A DNA stretch of 61,246 nt from Fragilaria crotonensis (GCA_022925895.1 JAKSYS010000363.1:1-61246); one strand, 5' to 3'; counted from the first letter of the stretch, positions 23,611-34,957 are shown. Numbers and translations: made by a program. Notes: generated by a model from the letters alone, not told the origin.

Positions 23611-26600
23611 ATGACCCTCATGTTCCGATTCCAATCGATTATACTTCTCTTGATTGATGGCATCGTTGCAAACAGATTATTTCTCATGGCCGATGCGGCA
23701 CCGTCAATGCAATATTGTACTAAAATACTGGTCTCGGCTGATTCGAACGGAGACGGAAGATTAAGTCGAAACGAATATGGGGACGCTCTACGAACTTTTT
23801 TGAGACGCGACATAATATCGGACGTGTTCGATGATGCTTCTGACGACGGGGTTTCGCAGAGACTGCAACTTATCTTCGACGACTTTCGCGGTCCAGATGA
23901 TTCTCTTGATATAGTGGGGGCGCTCTCATTGGATTGGACATGTCGAGCGATTGTCAAAGCGTTTGACGAACCCATTGTGACGGGGAGGACTTCGAGCAGC
24001 GTTGTAACTCAGCAGGATGAAGAACGCGAAATTTCTCTAGAGTATTGCTTCGTGGCAATGACTATCAATGACAGCGAAGGAGATGGATATTTGGACTCGA
24101 CGGAGTATCTACGCTTTGCTAAACTTTTGGCATTAGAGGACTTGGATTGCGCAACAAAATTCGAAGATCTTCCACAACAGCTCCAGGATAGTTTCGATGC
24201 CAGAAGTTCAAATGAGCTTGTTTCAATCGTTGGAGCAAAGCCAACCGACGTTGCATCGAATGAGCAGGTACAATTTCTGACGAACTGGTGTATTGAAACA
24301 ATCTCCCTGGTTGGAGAAGCAAGCGGACTTTGTGGTGTACCGACCTTGGCACCAAACACTGAGTTGCTACCGGTTGCCTCGAGTGTCCTGGAGTGCTTTT
24401 ACAGTTACGCCCAGGCAAACGAGAACGAGGACGCTTGGCTAAGCCGTCTGGAATACATCATTTTTGTGCAGAGGCTATCCGGTAACGACACTTCGCTTGC
24501 CAACCTAAGTTTCAATGAGCTGCCCTATGTTTTACAGAATAATTTTAATGATCTTGCGGTGGATGATGCTGAGATTGACATCTCAGGTTCAGAGGCAGGA
24601 TCAACGCCGACTACGGAAGAGCTTGAATATCTGACGCGAGTTTGTTATAACACCACCACCGCAATACAATTGGCTTTGTCACCGGGTTCTACCATGCCAA
24701 TACCGGCCCCGAGTGCGATTCCCACAATAGAGACATCAACGCCGTCAATTCAGCCCACATCAGAAAGTCCAAGTAGAATAAGTCTACCAACAGAAAGTCC
24801 CTCTTTCAACACAGACGGCCCAACAGAGCACGCTGAAGTTGAGACCCTTGAACCAACTGAGGCTCCCAGTGACACAACCCCTCGACCCACAATCACGCCG
24901 AGTATAATGTCCTTCGACCCCAGCGGGTCAAGTCAGGCTCCACCCACAAGTGCTCCAAATATAATATCCTTGGAACCTAGTGGATCGACTCAGGCTCCAA
25001 CCAACGCATCCCCTCAACCCACAAAATTACCGAGTACAATATCCTTGAAACCCAGTCGGTTAAGTGCGACCCCTTCTTCGTCAAACACCATCCCATCACT
25101 GTCTCCTACTGGATCGACAGGCGTATTCGAAGTGAGAAGCACATTTGTTATCTCCAACATAGTCGGAATATCAGCAAGCGACCTGAGTCCAGTGGCGGAG
25201 GAACGATTACGGCTAGACGCCAGCTACAGCCGGCTAGTACAACTAGTAACAAATAAGGAGTTCGGAGTCGAAGGATCGCGTCGACAAGCTCGACTCCTGA
25301 GAAGACGACTGCTGGTTCAATACATCTCGCAAAGTGCCCAAACCGTGAATCTTACTGATGTTTCATGCCCTCTTGCATCTGCGAACAACACGTTGTGTCA
25401 GACTGTTGAGGCATCATTCAACATCAACGCTACAAGTGATGAGAACCTTGTGACAGTTTTGGCTGACGCCAAAGCTGCTGTGGACGCCGGGATTCAAGAG
25501 GGACAACTGCAGTCCTTGTTGGATGAGCTGAATACGCCCCTCCGCATTGTGGTACCGTCAAATTCTGGAAATGAGACAATGTTCACGATATCTGCCTCCT
25601 TTGTCATCGCAAACCGCATGGGCTTCAGTGCTGTTGCATTCTCGGAAGGATCAAAAGGGTATACTGATATCAGGGCTGCTTTTGGTAACCTTTGTTCTTA
25701 CGTCGTCCAGGTCAACGGGACTGGAGCTCAGTACGTCGCCAACAGTTATCGAATTTTGGACGTCTGCGACATAAAATGTCCCAAATCACCCGCAGGCGTC
25801 TTTTGTCAATCCGTATTTGCAACGAGCCAAGTCGAAATTGAGGCGACTAATCCAGAATATATGGCCAATTCCATCACATCTGCTGTGGAACATGAGATCG
25901 AGATTGGCACGCTACAGACTCAGTTGGATTTCATCAATCCATGGTCGTCATACAGCATTGAGGAAGGATATGTTCCCACTTGTCCTGAAACCACTCAACA
26001 GTAAGCCCCATGAACGAGACCAGTCAGAAGGAAAGTCCAGCAAGTGACGGGAGTGGCACTAATTCCACCAACTTGACCTCAAACGTCGCCATTGGGGTGG
26101 GAGTTACTGTTGGTGTATGTATTCTTCTCGTTTTCTGTTATCTTGCAAGACCAAGACAACCGGCGAAGCCTTTAACAACCTTCACACGCGGTGATTACAT
26201 TGATGAATTCGGCACCACCGGACCAGGAAGGGCAAACAATGCACAAGATAACCTGGACGATGATGATGGATACTACGAAGAGGAATATCGATACGCACCA
26301 GTTCAAACCCGTATCCCGATATCACCCTACAAAGTCGAGGATCAACGCTTTTCGCAAGTATTTGGTCCTCCCAAGGTCTCACCCACGCCACTCCTAGGTC
26401 GCTCTTCTACCACTCCGCCAACGACGACGGGTTCTTCCGCATATGCATCCCATGGTTCGGAACAGGCTTTCCGACGAGGTGCAAATTCCTCTAGTGACAG
26501 CAACGCCTCAACTCCGCCTGCTTCCATGCCTCGCGTACCAATGGGCGCGCTTCGCGCGCCAATTGCAGAAGAGGAGGAGGATAGCGAATCGGACGATAGC

Positions 26601-26762
26601 AGCAGTGGTAGCAGTGGAAGTGGCAGCAGTGGAAGTGGTAGCAGTGATAGCAGTGACGATGATTCGGACAGCAGTGGCTCCAGTTCCGACGGCAGCGACG
26701 GAAGTTCTTCTTCGTCTGACGACGACGACAGCGACTCGGGGTCCGAGTCCGACGAGGATTAG
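23611..26762 (+). CDS. Secreted/type I membrane EF-hand protein with PTxSP linker, TM helix and acidic Ser/Asp tail (frame break near 26001)
   Basis: The ATG at 23611 gives a signal peptide (FQSIILLLIDGIVA). Two canonical EF-hand loops follow, D44-E55 (DSNGDGRLSRNE) and D154-E165 (DSEGDGYLDSTE), so calcium binding is likely; a third copy (NENEDAWLSRLEY) has lost ligands. Next is a Pro/Ser/Thr-rich linker with repeated T-x-x-P-S units (24680-25110), typical of diatom cell-surface proteins. Two related domains of about 140 residues follow, each starting with a strand (FEVRSTFVISN, MFTISASFVIAN) and containing C-P-x(5-12)-C. After a stop at 26002 the next frame, from 26010, supplies a transmembrane helix (VAIGVGVTVGVCILLVFCYLA) and a cytosolic tail ending in a long Ser/Asp/Glu run. 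The parts clearly form one protein. A single missing base near 26001 or an unusually short intron (GTAAGC donor at 26001) would join them. Role unknown; a calcium-sensing adhesion or cell-wall protein is a guess. Confidence 0.75.
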
Positions 26763-26924
26763 TCCAGGTTGGAGGGTTTAAAGACATGATGATTTGGGGC
26801 GAGTGTTCTCGTGGTGTCATTGTGTCACCGACGAACAAAGTTGATCGAGAGGGGAAGTTAAACTTTTGTACGTATCTAGTTGTTTCTAGTAGAGGCTTCC
26901 CTATGTAAATTCGTTCTGTTTCTA
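26763..26924. other. Convergent 3' spacer
   Basis: The two flanking genes converge here and leave about 160 bases for both 3' UTRs. Confidence 0.5.
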
Positions 26925-28336
26925 CTAGTAGCCACCATATGGATTCGCGCCAGTTGACTGCATTGTGTTGTATGGAGCAGAGGGCACACCGAACTGGCTG
27001 AATGGATCCGCAGCAGCGCCATTGTTGGTAGTGCTGTTGCTTTCAAACGGATTGGCAGCCGGGTATGCATCATTATTATTAAAACCCGATAATGGGCTAT
27101 TTGGTGGTTGTTGCACTCCACCAAATGCATTTGATTGTGTTTGTGCATCGTAACCGCTGTAGTTGTTACTGTAGTTGGCAACAGGCTGCATCGATGGTTG
27201 TCCAACCCCAAAGGGATTCGCAGCATCAGTTGCCTGTTGTGGCGGCGCGTTATAGGAGTAGTGATTGGTAGATGTCTGCACGGTTGGCGAGCCTCCAAAT
27301 AGATCGGATGCGTCATTCGCAGAGGTCGGAGGAGGACCGTAAGTATTGGCCATGGTCATTTGACCTCCAAATAGGTTCGATGCGTCATTCGCAGTGGTCG
27401 GAGGAGGACCATAGCTGTTGGCCATTGTCATTTGACCTCCAAATGGGTTGGACGAGTCATTCGTAGTTGTCGGAGGAGGACCGTAGCCATTGGCGACGGT
27501 CATTTGTCCTCCATATGGGTTGGATGCGTCATGCACAGTGGTCGGAGACGTACTGTAGGTATTGGTCGTTGTCATTAGTCCACCAAATAGGTTAGCCGTA
27601 TCAGATGTTGGTGCACCACTTCCATAAGTCTGAGCAACTTGCATCTGACCTCCAAATGCATAGGAGGCATCAGTCTGAGGTTGGCTGAACATGTTGTAGT
27701 TGTTGTATGTCGACTGTTCCGTTGGGACAAGCAAATCGGTCGAAGGGGCGGGGGTAGACGCAACGGGATTGAAGTCCAGCAAAAGGTCTGGAGTAGAGTT
27801 TGTCACTGGGGGATCCACTGGGGTAGGCATTGTCGAAACATCGACCGGAGCCCGACTGCTGTTGCACACCAGAGTACATGTGGCCCTTGGGTTCCGACGC
27901 AGGCAAAGCTTTTCGCTTCCTACAGGGATGGTTAGGGTACAAAAGATCGAGGATCGAGTTACCTTGAGTCGATGGCGGAACATGAGCACTTCCTTCCCTA
28001 GGGCAGTCGGAAAGAAGAATTCCATCAATCAACAACTCGAAGCACTTGTAATCGTACGATTCTCCCTTTGGTCTAGTGCGTGTTCCAATTAACTGAAAGT
28101 TCGATCCATCGTGCTGGAATTTAGTATCGATGAGGCTTGCACCACTATTCCTGGTGAAGACTTCTTCGATTCCATTGACAAAGATGCTTTGCTTTCCTGA
28201 GGTGAAAGACCAAACGAGGAGGAGATCGTATTCCTTGCCGTTGATCGAGAGCGCATGGCGACTTCCTCTTGCTTTCAGGGTTCATCTTGCCGACATCGCG
28301 TTCGGAGTAGTCAATCTGATTAATGACAGTCGCCAT
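26925..28336 (-). CDS. FAIM1-like beta domain fused to an NPF-repeat, Asn/Gln-rich tail (frame breaks)
   Basis: Read from the ATG at 28336 on the minus strand. After MATVINQIDYSERDV and a basic stretch, a one-base shift near 28260 (GGAAGT where GGAGT keeps the frame) leads into a beta-rich domain containing HALSINGKEYDLLLVWSF, GKQSIFVNGIEEVF, SLIDTKFQHDG and CFELLIDGILLSDCP. This pattern (lipid-like beta strands, DGxxV, DTKF, FELxIDG) resembles the FAIM1 beta domain. The frame then changes near 27985-27945. A candidate 43-nt intron with GTAACT donor, CTAAC branch and TGTAG acceptor joins in phase; a one-base indel is the alternative. The C-terminal half is low-complexity with a clathrin-box-like LLLDFN and several NPF/NPY/NLF tripeptides within four repeats of about 22 residues, ending NPYGGY. 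NPF binds EH domains, so an endocytic adaptor is plausible. Confidence 0.6.
27290..27560 (-). repeat. 66-bp coding tandem repeat, four units
   Basis: Within the NPF tail the block GPPPTTxNDxSNPFGGQM plus TMANxY repeats four times with a period of about 66 bases and some divergence. The repeats expand the number of NPF-like EH-binding motifs. Confidence 0.7.
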
Positions 28337-29443
28337 GATACTGATTGTGATTTTGATGATGCACTCGGAGCGCAGTGATTTGTGGTGAGGATCAAGGAGT
28401 GCTCGGAGTAGAAGCTCAAGGTTTGTGGATGTGACCACGTAGTTGTATACAATCTGATTGATTTGTGATCAATCGTACGTCGTTGTAACAATTGCTGCAC
28501 TACTTGCCTTGCATGCATACCAAGTGCCAAGTTGTGCAACAAATTGACGTTGGAGGAATTTCGTGAGATCGTGTTTCGTCCACGACGAATGGCGTCGCTA
28601 TAGTACTGCTGTGCGCTTCGGTGTGCGTCGTACATTGTCGCATAGGTATTTACGTCCTGATATGCACAATGCTCTCTTTCGATGGAGGCGGAGAACCAAC
28701 ACTGGATGGTGGGGAAGTAATATATGTGTATGTGTGTCACTCATCTATTTCGCGCCGCACATCTTGACAAGAACCCATAGTTCGATCGTGGATTTGGCCA
28801 AAAATCTGAAATCTATCCGTTGGAAGCGCACAGGTGCGCCGGTGCTCCACCTACCACCTCTCCACCACCTCGATCTTTTTCCAAAGACTGTTGCATCCAT
28901 TCACGAAGAAATGTTTATCTTCGCCATGCTGTGCGGGAGTATCACATGGAAGTCGGAACGGTACTGTATGATATGCACGGTAGCAAAGTATGAACATATT
29001 CATACATCCGATCAATGCTGTGCATTGTACAGCATCTATGTCATATGACATATGACATATATATATTGCGTATATAATTAGTACGACAGTACCCCATACT
29101 CTAGTACCACGGTTTAGTTGGAGTACACTTGCAGAGAACACCCGAGCATCAAAGATGACAGTACTCCAGTACCTGGTACGAAACATCAACAACAAAAAAC
29201 AAAAAAACTACCTAGCCACAACGTGGAGTACAGATCCCATCATTGTCTGCATCACAGTACCAGGTAGTTCGGGGTGGCAGGTAGGGATACGACTCGGAGG
29301 GACCATAGGGACCCTGTCCCTACTCTAGAGCGTAGCTGGCATGCGACTTCTGTAGTATTGGAAGTAGATTGGTACTCGGAGTACAATTGCACGATCTACC
29401 TGTAGGTTATAAACACTACGCTACTGTACATCCCTTGTCTTTA
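28337..29443. other. Spacer without recognised gene
   Basis: Open frames up to about 160 codons show no domain. The right part (29040-29420) is full of GTAC words and contains CATATGACATATGACATATATATATT at about 29039-29066, an A/T-rich, self-complementary stretch. Confidence 0.35.
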
Positions 29444-30736
29444 TCATAATAACTCCCTAGCCTCAAATTCATCGCCGTCCTCGACGACCTCCTCATCCAT
29501 CGATTGAGCACTGCTGTCAACGTCGGAATCGCCGTCGTCAGATCCACCGGCCGTCAAACCCTGCCTCATATTCATTACTTCCCCCGGTGATGCACGCACA
29601 ATCAAGCTACCGGCATCAACGTGCGTCAACAAATCCATGTATTGTGTCACAAGCAAGACATCCATAACATGCGAAAAATCCTGATTCCATCCCGACGCAG
29701 CACTCTCCTTCATTCCCGCGGCAAGACATTTGCGTTGTTGTGCAGTTCCCATTCCATGCAAATACGCCACTTCCACACCCGCTTCCGCTCGTTTCACTCG
29801 AATCACCTTATCTGCTTCACCACGATGCACCATTGCCTCCTTCCTTCTCCGACATGCTTCCACTTCGTTCATGGCACGCACCACGGACGGCTGTGCGGGT
29901 CGTACATTGGTGCAGAGGGTTTGGACCACATGGTAGCCAAAGTCGTATTGGCTCAGGACGAGGCACAATCGCGTGTGCACCGCGTTTGCAATATCACCAC
30001 GACGACCACCAAGGACGTCATCCAGAGTCATGGCGGGAACTTGGGCGCGGACAACATCAAAGATATAGGATCGGATTTGGATGTGAGGGTCGGTCAATTG
30101 ATAGTAGGCTAAGTACGCCATTTCAGGTATCACCTTGTACTGGACCGAAACTTCAATGTGTACAAAGACATGGTCCTTTGTTTTTGTCTCACAGGCCACG
30201 TCAAGTTGTTGAATACGAAGCGATATCCGCGATGCTATGGTTGAGTAGGGCCAGCACATCAGGTGCAAACCAGGGCCAAGTAAATCAAATCTTCCGAAGT
30301 TCTCAGTTAGTCCAATCTCTTGAGTACGGACACATTGACAACATAGTCCTCCATGACTGAATAGTGGAATTGACAAATCCTTTGCAGGATTGTGATGGTT
30401 CAAAAGATTATGGTGAATATGGTGGATCAAAGAGTGACCTTGCGCGTCATCGAGGCTAGGAAATTCAGGAATAGGTTCTTGATTTTGCTGCTCGTGTTGA
30501 GTCTGTGGTATCCCAACCACCAAGGGGACTTCATAGTACAGAGATGGTGATACAACCAGATCACGCTCTGGACGATGGTATTGATTCTGGCGCCGTCGTC
30601 GTCGATTGTTCGTTTCCGAGTACCATTCGTCGCGAAACGCATCGGCACCGCTGTTCGCCACATTCTCCGAAAGCAATGGTTCACGCCCAAATTTCGAGGA
30701 TTGCTTCCTTCTCATTCGAAGCGGTACCATCTCCAT
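29444..30736 (-). CDS. SPFH/band-7 (prohibitin/stomatin-like) protein
   Basis: A 430-residue intronless protein. The N-terminal 130 residues are basic and low-complexity (NNRRRRRQN, HHIHHNLLNHH). The SPFH domain starts at TQEIGLTENFGRFDLLGPG and runs through QQLDVACETKTKDHVFVHIEVSVQYKV, a typical band-7 core, then an alanine/Arg/Glu helix (NEVEACRRRKEAMVHRGEAD, RAEAGVEVAYLHG). It resembles the plant hypersensitive-induced-response subgroup of SPFH proteins, which lack a transmembrane helix and attach to membranes by acylation. A Cys pair (GGLCCQCV) just before the SPFH domain could be an acylation site. The C-terminus is acidic (DDGDSDVDSS, EEVVEDGDEFE). Such proteins scaffold membrane microdomains; the client here is unknown. 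Confidence 0.85.
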   Translation of the reverse strand: MEMVPLRMRRKQSSKFGREPLLSENVANSGADAFRDEWYSETNNRRRRRQNQYHRPERDLVVSPSLYYEVPLVVGIPQTQHEQQNQEPIPEFPSLDDAQGHSLIHHIHHNLLNHHNPAKDLSIPLFSHGGLCCQCVRTQEIGLTENFGRFDLLGPGLHLMCWPYSTIASRISLRIQQLDVACETKTKDHVFVHIEVSVQYKVIPEMAYLAYYQLTDPHIQIRSYIFDVVRAQVPAMTLDDVLGGRRGDIANAVHTRLCLVLSQYDFGYHVVQTLCTNVRPAQPSVVRAMNEVEACRRRKEAMVHRGEADKVIRVKRAEAGVEVAYLHGMGTAQQRKCLAAGMKESAASGWNQDFSHVMDVLLVTQYMDLLTHVDAGSLIVRASPGEVMNMRQGLTAGGSDDGDSDVDSSAQSMDEEVVEDGDEFEARELL

Positions 30737-31191
30737 CTTGTTAAAGTGCTTGTGGCTTTACTGTGGGTATGGAGTTGGATGGTTGGCTCTTGGTATGCAT
30801 GGCGACGACGACGACGACCACGACGACGATTGACATTAATGGCGTACTCCGAGTAGACTCCTTTACCAAGGATTCAGCAATCCGGATTCTTGTCTCTGGA
30901 CTCTGCTACTGGTACATACCAGTCGTACAGATCCGTGTGACAGCATTGGCGAAGCTTCAGTCATGGTTTTGGGAAAAGTACTGGTACAAGTTTTTTACTC
31001 CGGATAGCATATTATCATACTATCATAGAAGGTACAGTACCAGGTAACGCGCTGGCGCCGTGGATCATGTTTTGTGTCATGGGGTCATGGATCCTACATC
31101 ATCGCCCACACGACTTAACGGGTGTGCTACAGACGACCGACGGAGTACAAGTGTACTACACTGACCTTGGATGGTGAGCAGTGAGCACTGA
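30737..31191. other. Spacer upstream of the band-7 gene
   Basis: It starts with a GACGAC/CGACGA trinucleotide tract (30800-30830) and continues with GTAC words. It probably holds the promoter of the minus-strand band-7 gene. Confidence 0.4.
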
Positions 31192-31305
31192 GAGCATTCT
31201 CTATGGAGGGGTATATTTGAGTAAATTTCAACTTTTTTTCCAAAAAGCATTCTCTATGAGGGGGTATATTTGACATTTAGGGGGGGTCACAAATATACCC
31301 CCCCT

Positions 31306-31347
31306 GGTCAGATTTCGAAAATCTGGCCAGATTTTCGAAATCTGACC
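31306..31347. repeat. 42-bp perfect palindrome
   Basis: The sequence is its own reverse complement over 42 bases, centred on CTGG|CCAG (31326/31327). After a short unmatched G/C run the symmetry resumes in AAATATACC and GGTATATTT, so the whole hairpin spans about 31290-31360. Confidence 0.9.
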
Positions 31348-31466
31348 CCTAGGTATATTTGGGGGGTACATCGTTGCATTTCTCATTCCTCGTGTCAAAC
31401 TGCGCGTCATCCACTCGAAACCCTCCTAGTCACACTTCATACTCCTGTTGATACCAGCCAAATCAC

Positions 31467-31742
31467 CACGCCTGGAACTCCGACATCACCTTCGTCTCGA
31501 CGCTCTCCCGAAGCAACAAGACGAAGGCATGTAACTACTAGTATTACTATCATACTACCGGTAGCGCCAACAGCAAATCGGATGCTGTCGGATGAACTCC
31601 GACGACACATCCGCCTCGACGCTCTCCCGAAACAAGAAGACGGCACGTACCAGTGAAAACAGCGCATCAGACGCTGACGAACGAACTCCGACATAAAGTC
31701 GTCTGCCTCAACGCGCTCCCCGAAGCAAAAAAAGGCACGTAG
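31467..31742 (+). repeat. Three direct repeats inside the TIR element
   Basis: Each unit has GAACTCCGACA, a short variable part, then GACGCTCTCCCGAA-CAA-AAG and GGCA-GTA. Units lie near 31467-31530, 31596-31650 and 31681-31742 and have diverged by substitutions and small indels. Confidence 0.6.
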
Positions 31743-31971
31743 CCACTGTATGTGTTGTTTTTGTTGTCGGCTCTACGACTTCTCGTCACTTCAATGATGA
31801 GATGATGAGACTCGAGAAGTCTGCCGGGTAGTGTAGGAAAAGACCAGTACGTCAGTAGAAAAGGGGGTCAACGATAGAGAATGCTCAATTTTTCATTTTT
31901 AAAAAAGGGTATATTCATCTGACCCTAGGGTCAGATTTTTGACGTACCCCCCTCAACCATAGAGAATGCTC

Positions 31972-34957
31972 TGATGAGCACCAACAACTTTTTCAGGATG
32001 AAGGCAGAATTGGAGTTGTGCTTCTGGCAGGAATCATACAAGGTGCTGAAGTTGAACAACTACATACAATATAAGAAAAGGTCAGGCTATTGAATTGTTC
32101 CCAACCTAGTAGTACCAAAAAATTCACACATGCAATCTGTGTAAAAGGTAACTAAAATGTGCTTTGACATTGAATATGCTTCACCATGACAAGGCTGAAA
32201 GCCATGAGATAAAGGAGAATCAAAGTTGTGATTCTTGTTATCTTGTTGCGGTTTCTCACAAGTTGAGCCTTGGAGTCCAGATTATGTCCTTTTTGCTTGA
32301 CTATGCTGCAGTGATTACTACTAGTTGCCTGTGGTGCAGCAGGGCGGCAGAACATCATAAACAATTACAACACCAAGAGCATCATGGCATGGCAACTAGT
32401 GTAAGATATTCAATGACAACAATATCGTTGAGGTCTCCTTGTCTCCTCACAAGTTGGAGTTCAGATTATACACCTAAATCATGCTTCATCAAACAGGACT
32501 ACTACAAAGTGGTGCAGAGCACAGCCAAGATCACTGCTACTTATGGCAAAATGAACATGCTATGGCAATCAGATGAAAGGCATGAATAGGTCTTTTCAAT
32601 ACTACATCAATGAGACAACCTGACAACATTGTTAAGGTCTTTCGTCTCACACAATAGTATCTTGCTTGAGGTGGACCAGAATGCTTGTCTTCTTGCCTGT
32701 GACCTCCTGTCTGGCCTTCTTGCTTGTCAATGAACATGGGTGCTGGTTGGCAACCTGGGTGGAATTGGGGTCTGCTTTCCATGCAACAGGATGGGACATG
32801 GATCATGGGCTCAAGTCTTCATCTGACTCGTTGATGTGCAATGTGAGGGTATACTAAGTCATCTCACCAATGGGCGATGGACATTGTTTCATTTGCAGCC
32901 TTTTTTGTTGAAAGATATGTAGGGAGAATACAATGTGTACATCGTTCACTCACTTTCCTTCATGCTTGTTCTGCTTCAAAACACATTCAGTGCGCCTAAA
33001 TATGTCCTCATTAATGTGCATGGTGCACAGCAGTTCTGGTACCGGTACAGCACTACAGCACCAAATCCTGTCCTTAGTATACTTAGGGTTCGCGTTTCGG
33101 CCAGGACAGTTTGGAGCTTGGACAATACCGGCGGGTGGCTAACGCATCCCGCTTGTTACAACAGCTTTGTTACCATGGCTCGGCGTTCTGTAGTGTATGT
33201 TTGAACTAAAGTACAAGGTGATGGCAATGATGGCATTCTTTACTAGGTGCCATCAGCGGCCTTCACCAGTAGAATTCCTTGCCCTGCTCGAAAAGGCATG
33301 GGATACCAAACCGGCGCAGGCGGGCGGTGTTGATGAACTCGGTGCTGTGGCTTGACAAGATGTTGCCAGAGACGCAGCGGAGGACGAGGGTGTGAAGGTA
33401 TCACGGCCTGGGGACTGCTGGGTAGTGGGTAGTGAGGAGTTACCAACAATGACGCCTGCGCACTCAACTTCTACTTATATATTATTCCGAGTACAGTACT
33501 GCAGTTCTCCAGTACCTGGTAATACTCCAGTAGTACCAGGTGCCACGTAGTTTCTTGTAGATTGCACTGTAGTACGAGTACGAGTACTCGTACAAATCAT
33601 TCATAGTTCATAGTTCATAGTTCATATCATATCATACTCCGAGTATGTATGTACAAGTGCGAACCTGGTACCAGGTACTAGTACTAGAGTACTCGTACTC
33701 TTGAACCAGGTACTCTACTAGAGTATTCATACCAGGTACAAGGGTACAAGTACTTGTAGTTCATTGTTTACCATTGTTGTCCACTACAGAACATTCGGCC
33801 TCTGGAGCAGTGGACAAGTGAACACGGATTGACGTTTTCCGCCGTTTTTTACTATCGGCGTTTATGCAAGTATATAAATTATTCTTTATTTCAGAGTCTT
33901 TAACGGCTTTTTTGGATGGTTTTTACTCAATAACTTCACCAATTCCTGAAACGACGATGAGATCGTGCAACTTTGACTTCCTTGTATATGTAGGTCTCAT
34001 GGGTTGCACGTTCGCATCGAACTTTCGATTTTCAAGATCGTCGACTTTGAGCATGATCATCGACTTCCACGTGGCATGCAAAAAATACCTGTACTGATTC
34101 CGACGTAGACTTCTACAGAAGAAAATCTTATCTTCAAAACTCGCGTTCAGGCACGTTGTGAAACACCGTGTTGTGAACACGATGTTGCTTTGGACCGACA
34201 ACAATCTCATTGTCATGCGTCAAAACACAATTTACACGGATAATCAGCAGTCAAATAACTTGTATAATGTTACACTTGATAATGTTATAGTCAACGTTTC
34301 TCTTGTTGTTGCTTGAAGAAAGATTGTGGAGGCATTTTAGGGATGATGGCATGGTGACACACAACATCTCTCGCGACGTCAACACGAAGCATAAATACTG
34401 GGGCACTCCAGTACAAGTAAATTCACGAAAGAAGAGCAAGAAAAAATTTAACGTCTGATCTAAAAAACTCGATGCTGTCTTCGTCATTATATAAATACAT
34501 ACGGTGAAAGGCGTTGATTGAAAGTTAAACAAGGGACATTTTTTATATAAAGTTGCGGCACATAACCAGTCACTTGTCCACCTCTCCAGAGGCCGAATGT
34601 TCTGTAGTGTCGGTGTTCAATGTCCAGTCCTACATGGTCGTCACATCGTTTCGCCGATATGCGAAGCCCTCTGTCACACGTTTCAATATGGAGGGACATG
34701 TGCTCCTTGGGCTGCGGCAGTGATGTGACATATGATAGAAGGAGTGAGATTTCCATTCTGGAAAATCTTCCACAACACTCTTGTGCCGACTGCGAACAAC
34801 TTGAGTAACTTCGGCATCCTTCTATCGTTGCATGCGCCGCTCCAAGCCATATTGCTGGTCGGTTCTCTCCCTTTCAACGGTATTGGGCATTCGACAATCG
34901 GCTCCTCCGCGATTTTCTCTCAGTCGAAGACTCCCATACTGTTCACATACCGCAGTC
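31972..34957. other. Three-kilobase stretch with no recognised gene
   Basis: From 31980 to 33230 the DNA is A/T-rich with open frames up to 141 codons that match nothing I know. From 33480 to 33760 it is the densest patch of GTAC, CCTGGTACCAGG and CGAGTACTCG words in the window. A minus-strand frame at 33923-34216 (97 codons) looks somewhat protein-like (LKVDDLENRKFD, IVVSGIGEVIE) but has no partner or domain. Confidence 0.35.
33480..33770. repeat. Dense cluster of GTAC-centred palindromic words
   Basis: The cluster includes GAGTACGAGTACTCGTAC, CCTGGTACCAGG, AGTACTAGTACT and ACTCCAGTA in quick succession. It is not a tandem repeat: the words share the GTAC core but vary in flank and spacing. 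Similar clusters occur at 140-440, 29080-29420, 36470-36620, 47430-47480, 51340-51510 and 53160-53400, always outside the genes. Confidence 0.7.

Larger units (their letters stand above)
31192..31971. mobile_element. 780-bp non-autonomous TIR element
   Basis: The 15 bases GAGCATTCTCTATGG at 31192-31206 are repeated as their exact complement at 31957-31971. Each end also has a second, internal copy of the core (AGCATTCTCTATG at 31246-31258; ATAGAGAATGCT at 31873-31884). TGA directly flanks both ends (31189-31191 and 31972-31974), a possible 3-bp target-site duplication. No transposase is encoded. Inside are a 42-bp perfect palindrome, a second palindrome (TCTGACCCTAGGGTCAGA at 31918-31935) and three direct repeats. 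Confidence 0.7.

Noticed and set aside
26001-26040. Intron joining the two parts of the EF-hand gene
   Set aside because: A GTAAGC donor exists, but the in-frame acceptor would give an intron of only about 24 bases, and the longer 40-base choice creates a stop. A one-base indel is simpler.
26491-26838. Arg/His/Cys-rich frame opposite the Ser/Asp tail
   Set aside because: It is the antisense of a Ser/Asp codon run and has no independent support.
28563-29048. 161-codon frame right of the FAIM-like gene
   Set aside because: Biased composition and no recognisable feature; it lies in a GTAC-rich spacer.
33923-34216. Minus-strand frame with a protein-like C-terminus
   Set aside because: Only 97 codons, with no conserved domain and no upstream exon found.
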